Of a stretch of 64,000 nt of DNA, positions 1 to 13,000 are shown one piece after another. Where the stretch lies: contig NC_134643.1 in the NCBI RefSeq assembly GCF_030463565.1, forward strand, positions 1,994,001-2,058,000, written 5' to 3'. Below the pieces are notes generated by a model. It did not search any database. It was not told the origin of the DNA and saw nothing but the letters and a program-made list of their open reading frames with translations. How positions within the stretch are numbered: position 1 is the stretch's first letter; every line of letters starts with the position of its first letter. The stretch is from Pelecanus crispus (lineage: Eukaryota; Chordata; Aves; Pelecaniformes; Pelecanidae). The position numbers were made by a program, and so were the translations under genes.

Positions 1-790
1 CCAGGCACAGCAGATCTTGAAAGGCTTCTCTGAAGCCTTTCTCCTACTTCTCTTCTGTGTCACCACCAGTTAACTGCCTCAACACGGTCTTTTCCAAATG
101 CAGCCCCCTGAAAAGAACATTTCTTTGGCTCAGCTATTAGGACAGTATAATACAAGACCCCCTAACTTCTGCACATTAACACTTTGTGTTTATTTTGGCT
201 TCTCTGGCCATCTTGCAAGGTGCTTAAAGGTATTTAATATTTTGAGGCTGTCAATTCATTCCTGCCAGAAATAACAACTGCAAACTGGATTTCTGCTAGC
301 TGGGCTGGGTCTGATCAGATGCGATCAATGCGGAGCAGAAAGGCCAATTTTCTCCGCAACTCCAGCCCATGTTGCTTGCAATGTCAGTGCTGTCCTTTAA
401 GTGTTGCTAAGATGTTTGTACTCTAAATGAGAATTTTGGGGTTTGGCTCTGTGTATTAAAATGACTACAAAAATGTTTATTGCCTTTACATGTAATATCA
501 CAATGCCATTCAGGCACTATATAAATGCAATGTCTTCTCTTTTCCTTGTAGGGAGGAAATATCTGCGCTGAGCAGAGACAGTGATACTCTCCTCTCTAGA
601 AACCAGCTGTGCGAACGGGGAGAACAAACAGGCCCCAGTTTCTTTGGATTTGTCACCAGAGGAAAAAAATATTTTGACAGTCAGTTCTTAGAGCTGAAGC
701 ACAAATACCTGTGAGCTATGAGAAATGTGGGATAATTACAGCCCCTTCTAAACCTTGTAGCCCAAGTCTTGCTTCATCTCAGATACTCAC
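1..790 (-). other. FBH1 intron sequence at the left edge
   Basis: The stretch is AT-rich and non-coding, inside the FBH1 transcript. I found no exon, repeat family or RNA gene in it. Confidence 0.5.
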
Positions 791-1019
791 TTCCTTTTCT
801 ACTTGACTGACAGGTCTTGTCTCACCATGAGTATTTTTAAAACAAATAGGAATGTGCTCTTCACAGATCTCTTCATCTGAAGAAGCAAAAAAGTTTTCAA
901 GGGTCTGCTTGACTGTTTTCCCTCTTATGAACAGAGATTGTCCTTTGCGGTTCTGGATAAGGAAACTCACGGAGTAAACCGACATCTTGGAGAAGTTCAG
1001 CTTGCCTTTTTCTTTATAG
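791..1019 (-). CDS. FBH1: FBH1 exon, last one inside the window
   Basis: The exon reads [18 protein letters not shown], then [19 protein letters not shown] and ends QVEKE before GTGAGT. It matches human [17 protein letters not shown]. It closes on a codon border. The following exons (human ASRLWDNM onward) were searched for in bases 1-790 and not seen, so they lie outside the window. Confidence 0.95.
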
Positions 1020-4000
1020 CTGTGCCACGGATGACAAAAAATAAGTGAGACATGTTGAAACATATGAAAAGCCTACTGGAAAAGCAAGCTCATTTTTGCT
1101 TCTGTTGCACAATAACACTTGCAGAAGCTCTGTTTTATATACCCACTTTGACCTAGTAATGGAATATCTTTAAAATCTACACATACTTATCCTCACTGTA
1201 TTCCTGGTGGAAGCACAAACTTGTTAATTTTATAGATTTTACAGATGAAAAGTTGAGCCAGAGAGATATTCCCATCATTCAGCCCTGCAATTACAGATTG
1301 TTTTCAGAGCCAAGTAAGGGGATTCCCCTCTTCTTCCATGTTGTGGCTCATTTTCCCTTCTGTCTGCAGTTCAGACGTGCCAATGTAATTGGTGAACAGA
1401 ATAGAATACAATAGACCATTTCAGTTGGAAGGGACCTACAGTGATAGAATCATAGAATTGTTTAGGCTGGAAAAGACCTTTAAGATCATCGAGTCCAAGC
1501 ATTAACTTATCTAGTCCAACTGCCTGACCAATCCAGGGCTGACCAAGGGTTAAAGCATGTTATTGAGAGTTGTCTAAGTGCCTCTTAAACACTGACAGGC
1601 TTGGGGCACTGACCACCTCTCTGTTCTAGTGTTTGACCACCCTCATGGTAAAGAAATGCTTCCTAATGTCCAGTCTAAACCTGCCCTGATGCAGCTTTGA
1701 GCCACTCCCATGTGTCCTGTCCCTGGATCCCAGGGAGAAGAGCTCAGCTCCTCCCTCTCCATGTCCCCTCCTCAGGAAGCTGTAGAGAGCAACGAGGTCA
1801 CCCCTCAGCCTCCTTTTCTCCAAGCTAGACAAGCCCGAAGTCCTTAGCTGCTCCTTGTAGGACATTCCTTCCAGCCCTTTCACCAGCTTTGTTGCCCTCC
1901 TCTGGATGCATTCAAGGACCTTAACATCCTTCTTAAATTGCAGGGCCCAGAACTGCACACAGTACTCAAAGTGAGGCTGCACCAACGCTGAATATAGCGG
2001 GATAATCACCTCTTTTGACCGTCTGGTCAAGCTGTGTCTCATGCACCCTGGGATGCAGTTTGCCTTCTTGGCTGTCAGGGCACCCTGCTGACTCCTATTG
2101 GCCACCACCCCCAGATCCCTTTCTGCAGGGCTGCTCTCCAGCCACTCATCTCCCAATTTATACTCGTGCCTGGTGTTACTCCATCCTAGGTGCAGGATCC
2201 GGCATTTGGACTTGTTAAATTTCACCCCATTAATCATAGCCCAATGCTCCAGTCTATCTAGATCTCTCTGCAAGGCCTCTTGTCCCTCAAAATAGTCAAC
2301 AGCACTCTGGTGCTGGTGCCAGAAACTGTATCACTAGAACAACTCAGGTTAAGAAAACCCCTCCTCTGCTAACAAAAAGCAGCTTTTAGAGATTTAGAGT
2401 GGTTGTATCACTGAAGTGTGAATGGAAAATGGGAAAAAGCCATTCTCAGTGGCTTTCTATCTCCCTGTGAGGTGCTCCTCAGCTACAAACACAGGCAGGA
2501 TGAATGGCCCCCAAAACAGCAATGGGGCTTATGTCAGCACAGCCTATGCCAGAGCAGGGCAATGAGTCTGCTTCCCCAGGCTCACGTGGATGCTAAGATC
2601 ACTGGCCCATCCAACCTGAAAGAATTTGGAAACCGTAAATTACAGTCTGGCTTGAAGCAAGTGAAAGAAATAATTTCTCCCATTATTTTTGCTTCCTCAA
2701 GTCCTGGAGGATTACTTCAAAACCAAACCTTCCTTTCCTGACATGTCTTTTTCCTGCTCCACTGGCCTTCAATGAAGGAATCTAAAATCCCCACTCACTG
2801 TTTGCCGACACTTCCAAATGCTAACGAATGGAAAGTCTTGCACGTAACATTTCTGGGGAAGATACTTTCCCCCCTGCTTGCAACAGCTTTGTTAAACGTC
2901 ACGTAAAGGAAATTCAGATCAGCAAACTTCTCCGCATACTTGACCAAGGTTGAGGTCTTTCCTGTACCTGAAGAACAGAAGAAAGTAAAGAAAAAGCATC
3001 CAGAGTCAGGCATGAATGAATCCGCACACTTCTCATCAGCTTTACCTTCTCCCTCCTGCTGTCCTAACTGCACAGCAGGACTATTTGCAGCTAATGGGAA
3101 TTTATTCACTGACTCAACCAAAATCAGCAGAAGCTGTGGAGCAAAGTAGCTTTGAAAAATTAGTCTGCAGCCAAAAAGCCTTTAAAAAAAAAATAAATCT
3201 TTTTATCACCCAGTATTCTAGAAGTCTCTTGAAAGACAGCTTGGTAAATGAACTGTTAAAATTGCTCTTTTGAATGATTCATAGGCTCATTTCCTCGTAA
3301 GATCTCCCACTAATGCTGCTCTCCTTTACCCCATTTCGCTGCAGGACAGCACTCATGGCAAAGTTGCCTCACTCATGGAGTACCAATCACAACAGAAACC
3401 TGAGACAAGAAGGGCTCTGCACATTTCCTTTTTTGCCCCTTTTCATATCCTCGGTGCTGACACAGCATCAGTAAACTCTGTCACCTTGCTGTTCACACTT
3501 CTCCCAGATGACTCATGAGTGTTGGACAAAGGAGATCCCAGCACAGGTTTCTGCAGGATTTCAGTGGTTACCACTCTCCATGAGGAAAACTGACCATCTG
3601 CTCCTACTTCTGCTTCCTAGCTTTTAACCAGCTATTCACCCATGAGGACCATCTTTTACCATTTTGCCTGGTACAGATATGGGTCTAGCCAGTCGACTGC
3701 TCCCATGTCTCCCTGTATAACTCCACTGCCACGGCAGCTATCACGCTCAGCTACTGGTTCAGCCACTTCACCCTTGAGTTCCTTTACATCTTCTGGGTGA
3801 CACAGTCCAGATCATGAAACGAACAGTACCAACATGTATTTCACCTGCAACCTTTCCCATGTGAATGTGAGACTGACCCTCTGGTGGAACCCCTATAGAG
3901 AACAATCCTGAGGCCGGTCCTTTCCAAGACCTTCTACAAGGAACACAGATGCAGAAACACTTTTAGCTTTTCTGCCACCACATTGTTCACTCTAAGGCAT

Positions 4001-7000
4001 CCTTCACACTGCAGTTAGCTAACAGATGCTTTGGCAAGCATCCTCATCCACACGTTTGAAGGATTATGAGTCTTTTATGCTTTTTGCCTGCAGTTCCTCA
4101 AGCTCTTTTTCTGCCCTGCCTTGTTGCAGTTACACATAACCTGTCAAAGCTCATGAACGTTCCCATTTTTGTCATTTGGACACGGTGACTTTGTACAGAC
4201 ATAAGAAACCACCATTAGTGGCTTCTGTACCGTGGCGCTTAGCTGTACATGTCTTTTTGCAAGCCTTTCAGGCAGAGAGCATGCATTAGCTCTGAGCTCC
4301 CAGTGTGGTGTCTTTAAAAGAAACTCGCTGCAGGCGGAGGGAGATGATTTACTTTTCCTTTTCTTTTTAAATAGGCTCCCTCAATTTTATGCCAGTCCCC
4401 TTTTCAAAACAGTGCACAAGTGCAGAAGATTTCTTGGCTTGTGTTGCTCTTACAGAGATGTTAACTCTAAACAAGTACAAGTGACTCCGTCTAGTGGCCT
4501 GTGGACAGTAACACTGCGAAACAGGCGCAGCGTGCGACTAAGCAACATGCAGAGAGTTGCTTCTCCTCTCCTGGGTTCCCTGACAAGCTGCTCTGGGCAG
4601 TCATCAACAGCACCCAAACACTTGGTTTCAGTATGATGTCCGAATTTACCCAGCTTGCATGGGAGTAACCACCACCACGCTTCCCATTCCTATTTCTCTG
4701 CAAAAGCTTGCTCCGATTTTTTGTATCGATTAAAAGTAAGGATGATCCCCCTGGCATCCACACAGTTCCTTGAACAGAAGAAGCAGGGAAGGAAGGAGCA
4801 GAATTAGAGGTCATGCGTTTATTCTTACAACATCATTTTTGGCTCTTACCTGCAAATGCCATAATTTTCACTATTTGACCATGCTCAATTTTGTGATTCA
4901 AAATCCTTTGCTGTTCATGGGTCAGCTTTACTTCAGGCCAACTACTAAAAACAGGCAAAAAAACAGAGCAAAAGGAATTAAGAAAACAAATCCTCCTACA
5001 TAGAACAAACAAATTGACTAACAGGAGAAGGAAACCAATGAATGAATTATCCCATCCCACAGTCAGGAAGGTGGCACTGGAGCAACTTGGTTATTGTGCA
5101 AATGAGAAAAGCAGGGAATAAGAAAAGACTGGAGATAGCAAAATAAAAATTAAGCCTTGGGGAAGCTTACATAGGAAAAGATCTTCTCAAGGGTCCTAAG
5201 CCATGCTTTAAAAATTAATTTGGCACCCCGGCTCCTTAGGCTTATTGAAAACAAACAGCAACTTGGGTTTGGGGTGTTTTGTTGCTTTTGAGAGCATGTA
5301 CCTTAAATTGCTCTCTGATTTCTCAGCATGTAGGTCAGATCAATCATCCCTGCCTCTCAGGGGAACTGAGAGCTTTGATTATCATTAACAAAGGCATTCA
5401 GCGCTTCTGGCTGGAGTACAATTGTTTTATTCATAAAGGTCTGAAACCTGTAATCAGCCAACGGTGTGAACCATCTCTTTGCACAGGGTCCTCCCCGGTA
5501 GCATGCGTAAGGACGGAAAGCCTTGTTTAAGTATCCTTGACATTTCACAGCTGGCAGTTAGACGGCTGCCCCCAGGACGCATCTTTTACTGAACAAGCCA
5601 AATCTGCTCACAAAAAGACTTCAAATGGAGAGGTAGAATGAAAGGGCTGGGAAACCAAGAAGCACTGAAACCAAACATCTGTTTACCCTTGATTTATTTT
5701 TTCTGTTACGACCTCTCTCACTGTTGTGCCTTGGATCATTGGCGATTTTATTGGATTTATCTTTGCTAGACCTCTGTGACGGATGAAAGCACAACTGTTC
5801 CCCTTCTTGTAAGGACAAGGAAGCTAAATGACTCAACCCAGGATAACTGCAGCAGAAGGGGAACCAAGCCTGGATCTCCACAGGCCAGGAAAGCATTTCA
5901 CTCTTTACTGTCTCTCCTTTCTGGGCAGCAAGGTAGCAACTGATACTAATTTATAACAGATATATATATAAAACAGGTAGTATATAACAGTTATCCAACA
6001 GGATCTAGAAAACAGGAGCCAAATCAATATCCTGCGGCTGGTATCTCGTTTACTCCCATGCACAGATAGCAATGTTTATAAATGAACAGCTGCATTATTT
6101 ACGCTACAGTAATATCACCAGCAAGCTAGCCCCCATTTTGGCTGACCGCAGCTTGCAGTGTTCCAGAGGAACTCACTGTTAAAATTAAAGCAGGCACTCT
6201 CCCCTCCTCACAGAGCTTCTTATCCATAGGGACAGTGGTCATTTGGGAACATATTTTGGGGTGATCTGGGCTCTGTGAAATTTCAGCGGCCATCACACTG
6301 GAGCACACAGAACTGTGTTCCACTGATACATAGACCCATCGGTGAATAACGACTTTTAAATTCAGTCAGCACTTGGTAATTCAATTTTTACAGATTTAAG
6401 GCCTGATTCTGGTTTTCCTCTGAGAAATCAGGGAGAAGATGGCAAGGAGCAGAATAAGGTTTTGTCCTAATCCTTATGAATCTCAGAGTCCTGTCAACCA
6501 GTCCCTGCCATGAAATGTTTGCTCCCCCTCCAAAGTTCAGCACTCCACCAGGGCCCTGCGTACTTAGGTGCATTGCTCGGATCACCTAAAATAGCATTAC
6601 CTAGACCATAAATCTTGCCTGCAGCATGAAGCCAGTGTCTCCTCTTCTACTGTCTGCATAGTTACAGAAGAATTTTCCATCAGATACAAGCAGTAGAAAA
6701 TATTGTAATGGATCCTGGTAGAAAGGACAAAAGAGAATCTATCACTGAGAAATCATCAATAACAAATTAAAACTTCTGCAGCCACCTAACAGACTGCCAA
6801 CATCTTGAATACTTCCCACAGAACAATGCACAAAACCCCAAGCTCTCAGGGAGTTGCAGGAGACAACATTAGTATTTTAAAGTGCAGTTAGTTATACCTT
6901 GAAAAGTGACTGCGAAGGCACCACGGGGACAGCTCTGTTTGTGGCCCCTCCCTCACTCCTGCTAGGTTTGTGTTTTAGGGTCTGCCACGCAAACATGACC

Positions 7001-10000
7001 TGGGATCAGAATCCACAGGATCCTTTTGCTCTCCTGAACCACTATCAGCAACAGAGTCTGGGGGAGCCCGAGAGAGAATTTGGGCTAGTTTAAGCCTCTA
7101 AAGTGAACCAGTTTCATCAACTGTCTTATGATGATTTTATACAAGTGTGTTAGCCCTGACAATACTTCATGATGCTTTGTTACTGCAAAGCAAGGAACAA
7201 CTACGCTGGCAACGGCTGGTTTAAAATTAACCTCCATCGTACATCAGGGTTGACACCACTGTGGTTTTACCTCTTTTAGTGCAGCTTTGTTCCTGTGACC
7301 GAACAGCTGCCACCCCAGGCCACACTCCAGGACAGACTTTGTGTCTCACATTAGGTGACCTGCACACTCAGACTCACTAGTTGCTCTAAGAGCTGCAAAT
7401 AGGTACCAGCCAGTTCCCTGAGGACGTTTCTTCCTTACGCCCTAAATCACAAACCTCCTGTGGTTGGAAGAGATAATGGCAGAAGAGACATGGTCATTCC
7501 TATTTCTTCTAGTCTAGATTGTTCAAGGAGATGGAGATGGGACGTGGGTGACTTTGACCACGAGCTTGTGAGCAACACCCTCAGTCTGCCACATCTTCAG
7601 CAGGCATTTACTCAAGTTTATGACCTTAGCCAGCAATTATCAATCACTAACTGGCCAAACACGCATCCTGATTTCCCTGGTTGGTAGCCTGAGCACATGG
7701 CCCATGGTTGAGAAAGCAGAGAACGAACCTTTCTCTGGTGTCTAACACAAGCTGAACTGTAACTTGCAGAGGGCAGCTTACAGAACCATCTTCTTTCTGG
7801 CTATAGATTCCTTTTCTGGTGCAGTTCCTCTCCAGTCTTTTCATAAGAAGAATTTACATGTGTCCTAATCCTCATCTCATTCTCACTGCAATCCTGAAGC
7901 AACCTGTGGGCTCTTACCTGCATTACCAGGCACCTCTGTGAACAAAAGGCACAGGGCAGATCACTACGCACATGCAATAGGTGCTCATGGGGGCTTGCAG
8001 TGTGATTTAAGAGGAGTGAAGTGAATAACTGGCCTCAGGGAGGTAATAACTGCATTAAATTGTTGCAGCTAATGTGTATCTATTTCTAATCAGAAAGCTG
8101 CTACAGTTGCTTTAAAAACTGCTTTTGTTTCTGAAAAAAATTACTTTTCTTGAACACTACTTCCCAAAAACAAGCGGACTATGAAACAGTCTAGGAATTA
8201 AAGCAAATCTAAAAGCAATGCTCCTGAATGTTCCTGCAAAAAGTTAGGGATGTGCACACTGTTCCTGACAAACTGCATACACCAAGGAACTGAAGAACCC
8301 TAACGAAGAGGAACACAATTGCTCATGAGCATATATTCACTGTATATAGAATCACAGAATTGCTTAGGTTGGAAAAGACCTTTAAGACCATCGAGTCCAA
8401 GCGTTAATACTGCCAGGTCCACCACTAAACCATGTCCCTAAGCGCCACATCTACACGTCTTTTAAATACCTCCAGGGATGGGGACTCCACCACTTCCCTG
8501 GGCAGCCTGTTCCAATGCTTGACTACCCTTTCCGTGAAGAAATTTCTCCCAATATCCAATCTAAACCTCCCCTGGCGTAACTTGAGGCCGTTTCCTCTCG
8601 TCCTATTGCTTGTTACTTGAGAGAAGAGACCGATCCCCACCTCACTACCCCCTCCTGTCAGGCAGTTGTAGAGAGCGATAAGGTCTCCCCTCAGCCTCCT
8701 CTTCTCCAGGCTGAACACCCCCAGTTCCCTCAGCCGCTCCCCGTCAGCCCTGTGCTCCAGACCCTTCCCCAGCTCCGTTGCCCTTCTCTGGCCACCCTCC
8801 AGCACCTCAATGTCTTTCTTGTACCGAGAGGCCTAAAATATGTATTACATATCACCGTGCCTAGAAAGAGGCAGGCAGGCAGGAAGCATCTCCCCACTCC
8901 TTACCTGTTAGTGATCGCAATGTTCTTGTCCCTCATCGCGTACAGCAGCGTGGCCATGCAGTAAAGCGTCTCGATCATGCCCACAACAGAGAGGGTAGAG
9001 CAGGGTCTCTGCAGACATGCCATCAGGTTTTGGATGTCGCTGATGCCATCGGAGAAAAGCACCATGACTGCAATTATGGCCCACGTGTTCTCAGGCTGGT
9101 ATAGGCAATGACAAGAAAGAGTGATCAAAAAGCTTTGAGCCTTTAGGAGCAGGGAAACTCTGTTTCAACGCTGAAAAAACACTTATGTCACAATGAATAG
9201 TTAAATCCTCTTCGGTCACCCTGAATAGTACCAAATAACACTCCAAAGGGAAAACTTTAGATGCAGGAGGGCAAATATGACCTTGAAGCACCAGCAGTTG
9301 TTAAACCTTTTAAATAAACCAGTTAATAGCTGTTAAACCTACCCCCATCTTGCTCTGTAAATGTGGCAGTTTGTTGGCGACGCAGACTTCAGCCTTTGAG
9401 AAGAGGTGATGACTCTTCAAACACCGGAGAACCGCACTGGGATCTACCTTCCATTCAGTGGCTATGGCAGACACGCACCTGCGTGGAACAGGAACAGCAG
9501 CATTTGCAAAGAAGCCTTATCAAGTGAGTTTATTCTCTAAGTAAATAATGCCTTCTCCGAAGCACCATCAGTCAGGCTGCAGTCAAGTGTAACTATACCT
9601 TGCTGTGTGCCCCACAGATTCGACTGGATGCATTCAGCAGTGAGGTTGCAAGGTGCTGAACTTGGATTTCCAACCCTGTTCTTGTGCCTAGAGTCATTTA
9701 GACAAGTATTTCCCAGTTCTGTTACACAGACATGTGCTTAAATACTTTGCTGCATCAAACCCCGAATCTGCAAATTCATCCTGGCTGTCTTGAAGTCTCC
9801 TTCCAAACGATGGATCTACCTTGCTCTTAACCCAGTTTGACTCTTCTATTTGCACCATTTAACTGCCATACAAAATCGCCCTCTGGACTACAAAGATCTT
9901 AACAGAGTGCTTGCTTTTATCAGAGACCCATCTTGGGCTTGGGCTGGCTGCTGAGCTGTGACTGATAAGTCAGTGCGGGTCCAGGAAAGCAGCCTGTCAG

Positions 10001-13000
10001 GAAAGGAAGAGAAGAAAATACATTGGAGATAGGAGGGACCAGGAAGAAGAGCTCACACACTCTACAAGATATTTGTGTTTTAGTTAAATCCAGGAGATAC
10101 TGAGCCACTCTGAGACCCTGGCTGATCCGGAGATGGAAAAGCAGTGCTGACATGACAGATCCTGAAACGTAAAGGGATGCTAAATGAGGTGCTTAAACTG
10201 AGACTGTCTCCAGCACAGCCACCCTGCAGGAAGCAACCAAATAAGATCTTCTCCCAAGCTTGCTGTTGGGTGCCAGAAGGCAGCAAGCGACAGGACAGCC
10301 CAGCCTTTTTTGATTTTGTCTTCTAACGCTTGTCTTGGAGCTCCTGGCAGCTTCTCTCACTTGCTGTACCCAACCTGGCTGTGCTCTGACAAACAGGTCC
10401 GTCTCCAAAACCTTCCTTTGAGCCTCCAAATCCAGCCTCTAGAAAGCTTGCAGCTGCTTGCTGACACCGTCTTGCTCAGGCTTTCCTCACCTCTTTCCTC
10501 CTTCAATGCAACAACCATCCCCCCGTCCTCCAAGAGGCAACACCATCCAAGTCAAAAGGCCACCACCAAGACTGTTCTTCCGCCCTCTCTTCCCAGTCCA
10601 TGTTCAGCTTCTCCATCTCCTCAGGCATTAGTACAAGGCTATCCGTGCCCCAGACATTGCAGCCTCTCCCTCACTTATCCATCACATCTCACTTGCTATC
10701 AAAATCAGGGAAACTGCAGAAGGGACTTTGGAAGCCATGTGCTCAAAGCAGGGACAACTTCAGAGTTTGGTTGTTTGTCCAGTTGAGGTCTGAGCATCTC
10801 CAAGGATGGAGATTCCCCACCTCTCTGGGCCAGTGTTTGACCACTCTCCTAATATCTAACTGGATTTCCTATGCTGTAACTTGTGGCCATTGCTTCTTGT
10901 CCTCTCACTCTGCACCTGCAAAAAGAGTTTGGCATCATGCTCTCTACAGCCCCTCATTAGGCAGAGGAAGACAGCAAGCAGATCCCCTTTCCACCTCCAG
11001 ATTTCATCCTCTGCTTGTACATCATGTGCTCCCGACACAACAAAGAGGAAAGGGAAGGGTTTTTTACCGATTTCTAGAACCCTATTAGTGACTGCTACTG
11101 TTCCTTCCTCATCTTCCTGTACGTCTCCCACCTGTTTAGAAGACAAACCCATTTCTCTCCTGGCAATTCACAGGATAAAATGGAAGAAGACCCAAAGCAA
11201 GGAAGGTCTGAGGATCTACAGGTACAAAGTCAAATGCTGAAGTGGACTCACCTGATCAGCCCCAACACACATCCTTCCTGCTCCTTTGTTATGGCAAAAT
11301 CCCGCAAGACCTGTTCAACTCTGTGCAGGGCCGTGTCCTCCTTCATTAGGTACCGATGGTACAGCTTTTTCCAAGGAATGAACTAGAATGTGAAGCACAT
11401 ACCACCATCTTTCATCTCACAGCATTGGAAAATAGGTTTCTTCTGGCAATAAGCTAATCAACGTGACTTCCAAAGAAGACCTGGAGTTCAAAAAGTCCCT
11501 GTAGCTTGATGGAAACAGGTACCAAGCATGAGATGGGGAAGGAAAGAGGAAACAGAGGAAAGAGAGAAAGACTTATTCCTCAGCCTGCAAACGTGCCTAT
11601 AAAAGGCTGTTTTTTCTAGAATGATGGGAACAGGGTGATGCTGGTTCTGTTTCAAATGTCAAAACATTAAAGGAATGGGGATATTTTCAGCACTGTTGCA
11701 CAGATCTGGTCTGTGCAAGGATATGGTCTGCGTAACAATCTCTCAGATCAACACTCCTTAGCTAACATAACACAGCAGACGTGTTAAACGGAAACACAGC
11801 TGCAGAATGAATTTCATGGGAGGTATTTCCACTATCCAAAGAAACAGAAATAGGAAGGAAACAAAATGCAAGACTTGAGTTGTTGCTGTGTGCCTCAGAC
11901 TGAGGTTGGGCTCCCAGCGTTATTTGTTCTTAACCTGCTGAACAAGAAGCACACTAAGATTTTAGAAAAGCTCTGAGTGGGGTCTGAGTGCTTAAACACC
12001 CTGTGTCCATGAAGCCCTACTCTCCCACACCCTGCTGTTCAGACTTCTTTAGTAAAAACAGACAGGGCACTGCCTTTTAGGCTGTGTTATGGAGTGAACA
12101 GTGGACTTGGGAGAGGACTTGAGCACACCGAGCATTCAATGAGTGCATTTTCTACGCATCTCTGTAGCTCTTCAGGCTCAAACGCATGCACACCGTGCTG
12201 ATAAAGCACTGAGTGCAGGACACCTCCTGCACTGTGCCCAGCCTTACCCATTCAGATTTATCGGAAGGGCATGAACAAGAACTTGGACCTCCACAAAAAT
12301 TAGGGCTGTGATCAGCTCCCCACCACTCTGAGACAGCCTCTTCATACAAGCTGAGGATTTCCAGTGTGAGTGGCGAGCAAGTCTAGTGGTGCCAGCTGTC
12401 TCCGAGCCACCTTTAATTGAAATGCAGAGATCCTCTCTGCGGCCAAAACAACTGCCAGTGGGTTCACGACTGTTTGTACTGTGAGGGCCTTGACTGCAGA
12501 TGAACCAAGCTCCACAAAAACAGAGTTAAAGGCCTTTGCTCTAAACCTGTTTACTTACAAGAAACAGCACACATACACAGGCTGGAGGACAGTGACGTGC
12601 GCTGGCCACGAGAGGACACTGCCCAGTCTGGAAGCCAGAATTTCCTGCATGATCCCTGTCAGAAAAAAAGGCTGCAAGGAAAACAGTGAAGGAGGATTTT
12701 GTGGAGTCTTACGGGATGCTCACTTCCCATGTATGGGAAGGATGAATCAAGGGAAGTTACTCCAATATTGATCTTCTGATACAGGTTGGCATCTGAAGTT
12801 GCCACAGTAGTCCTGAAGACCAAAGAATGACAAAAGACCTCCTAAGAAAGGATGTGGGCATTTGGGAATAATAAAGGTATTTAAAGGAACAGAGAGAGAC
12901 ACAGCATGGATGCTCCTACAGCAAAACATGCAGTCACAAGACTAAGACAGAACAGAGCAGGAGGAGAAGGGACAGGCTCAAATCAGTATCACAGCAGTCC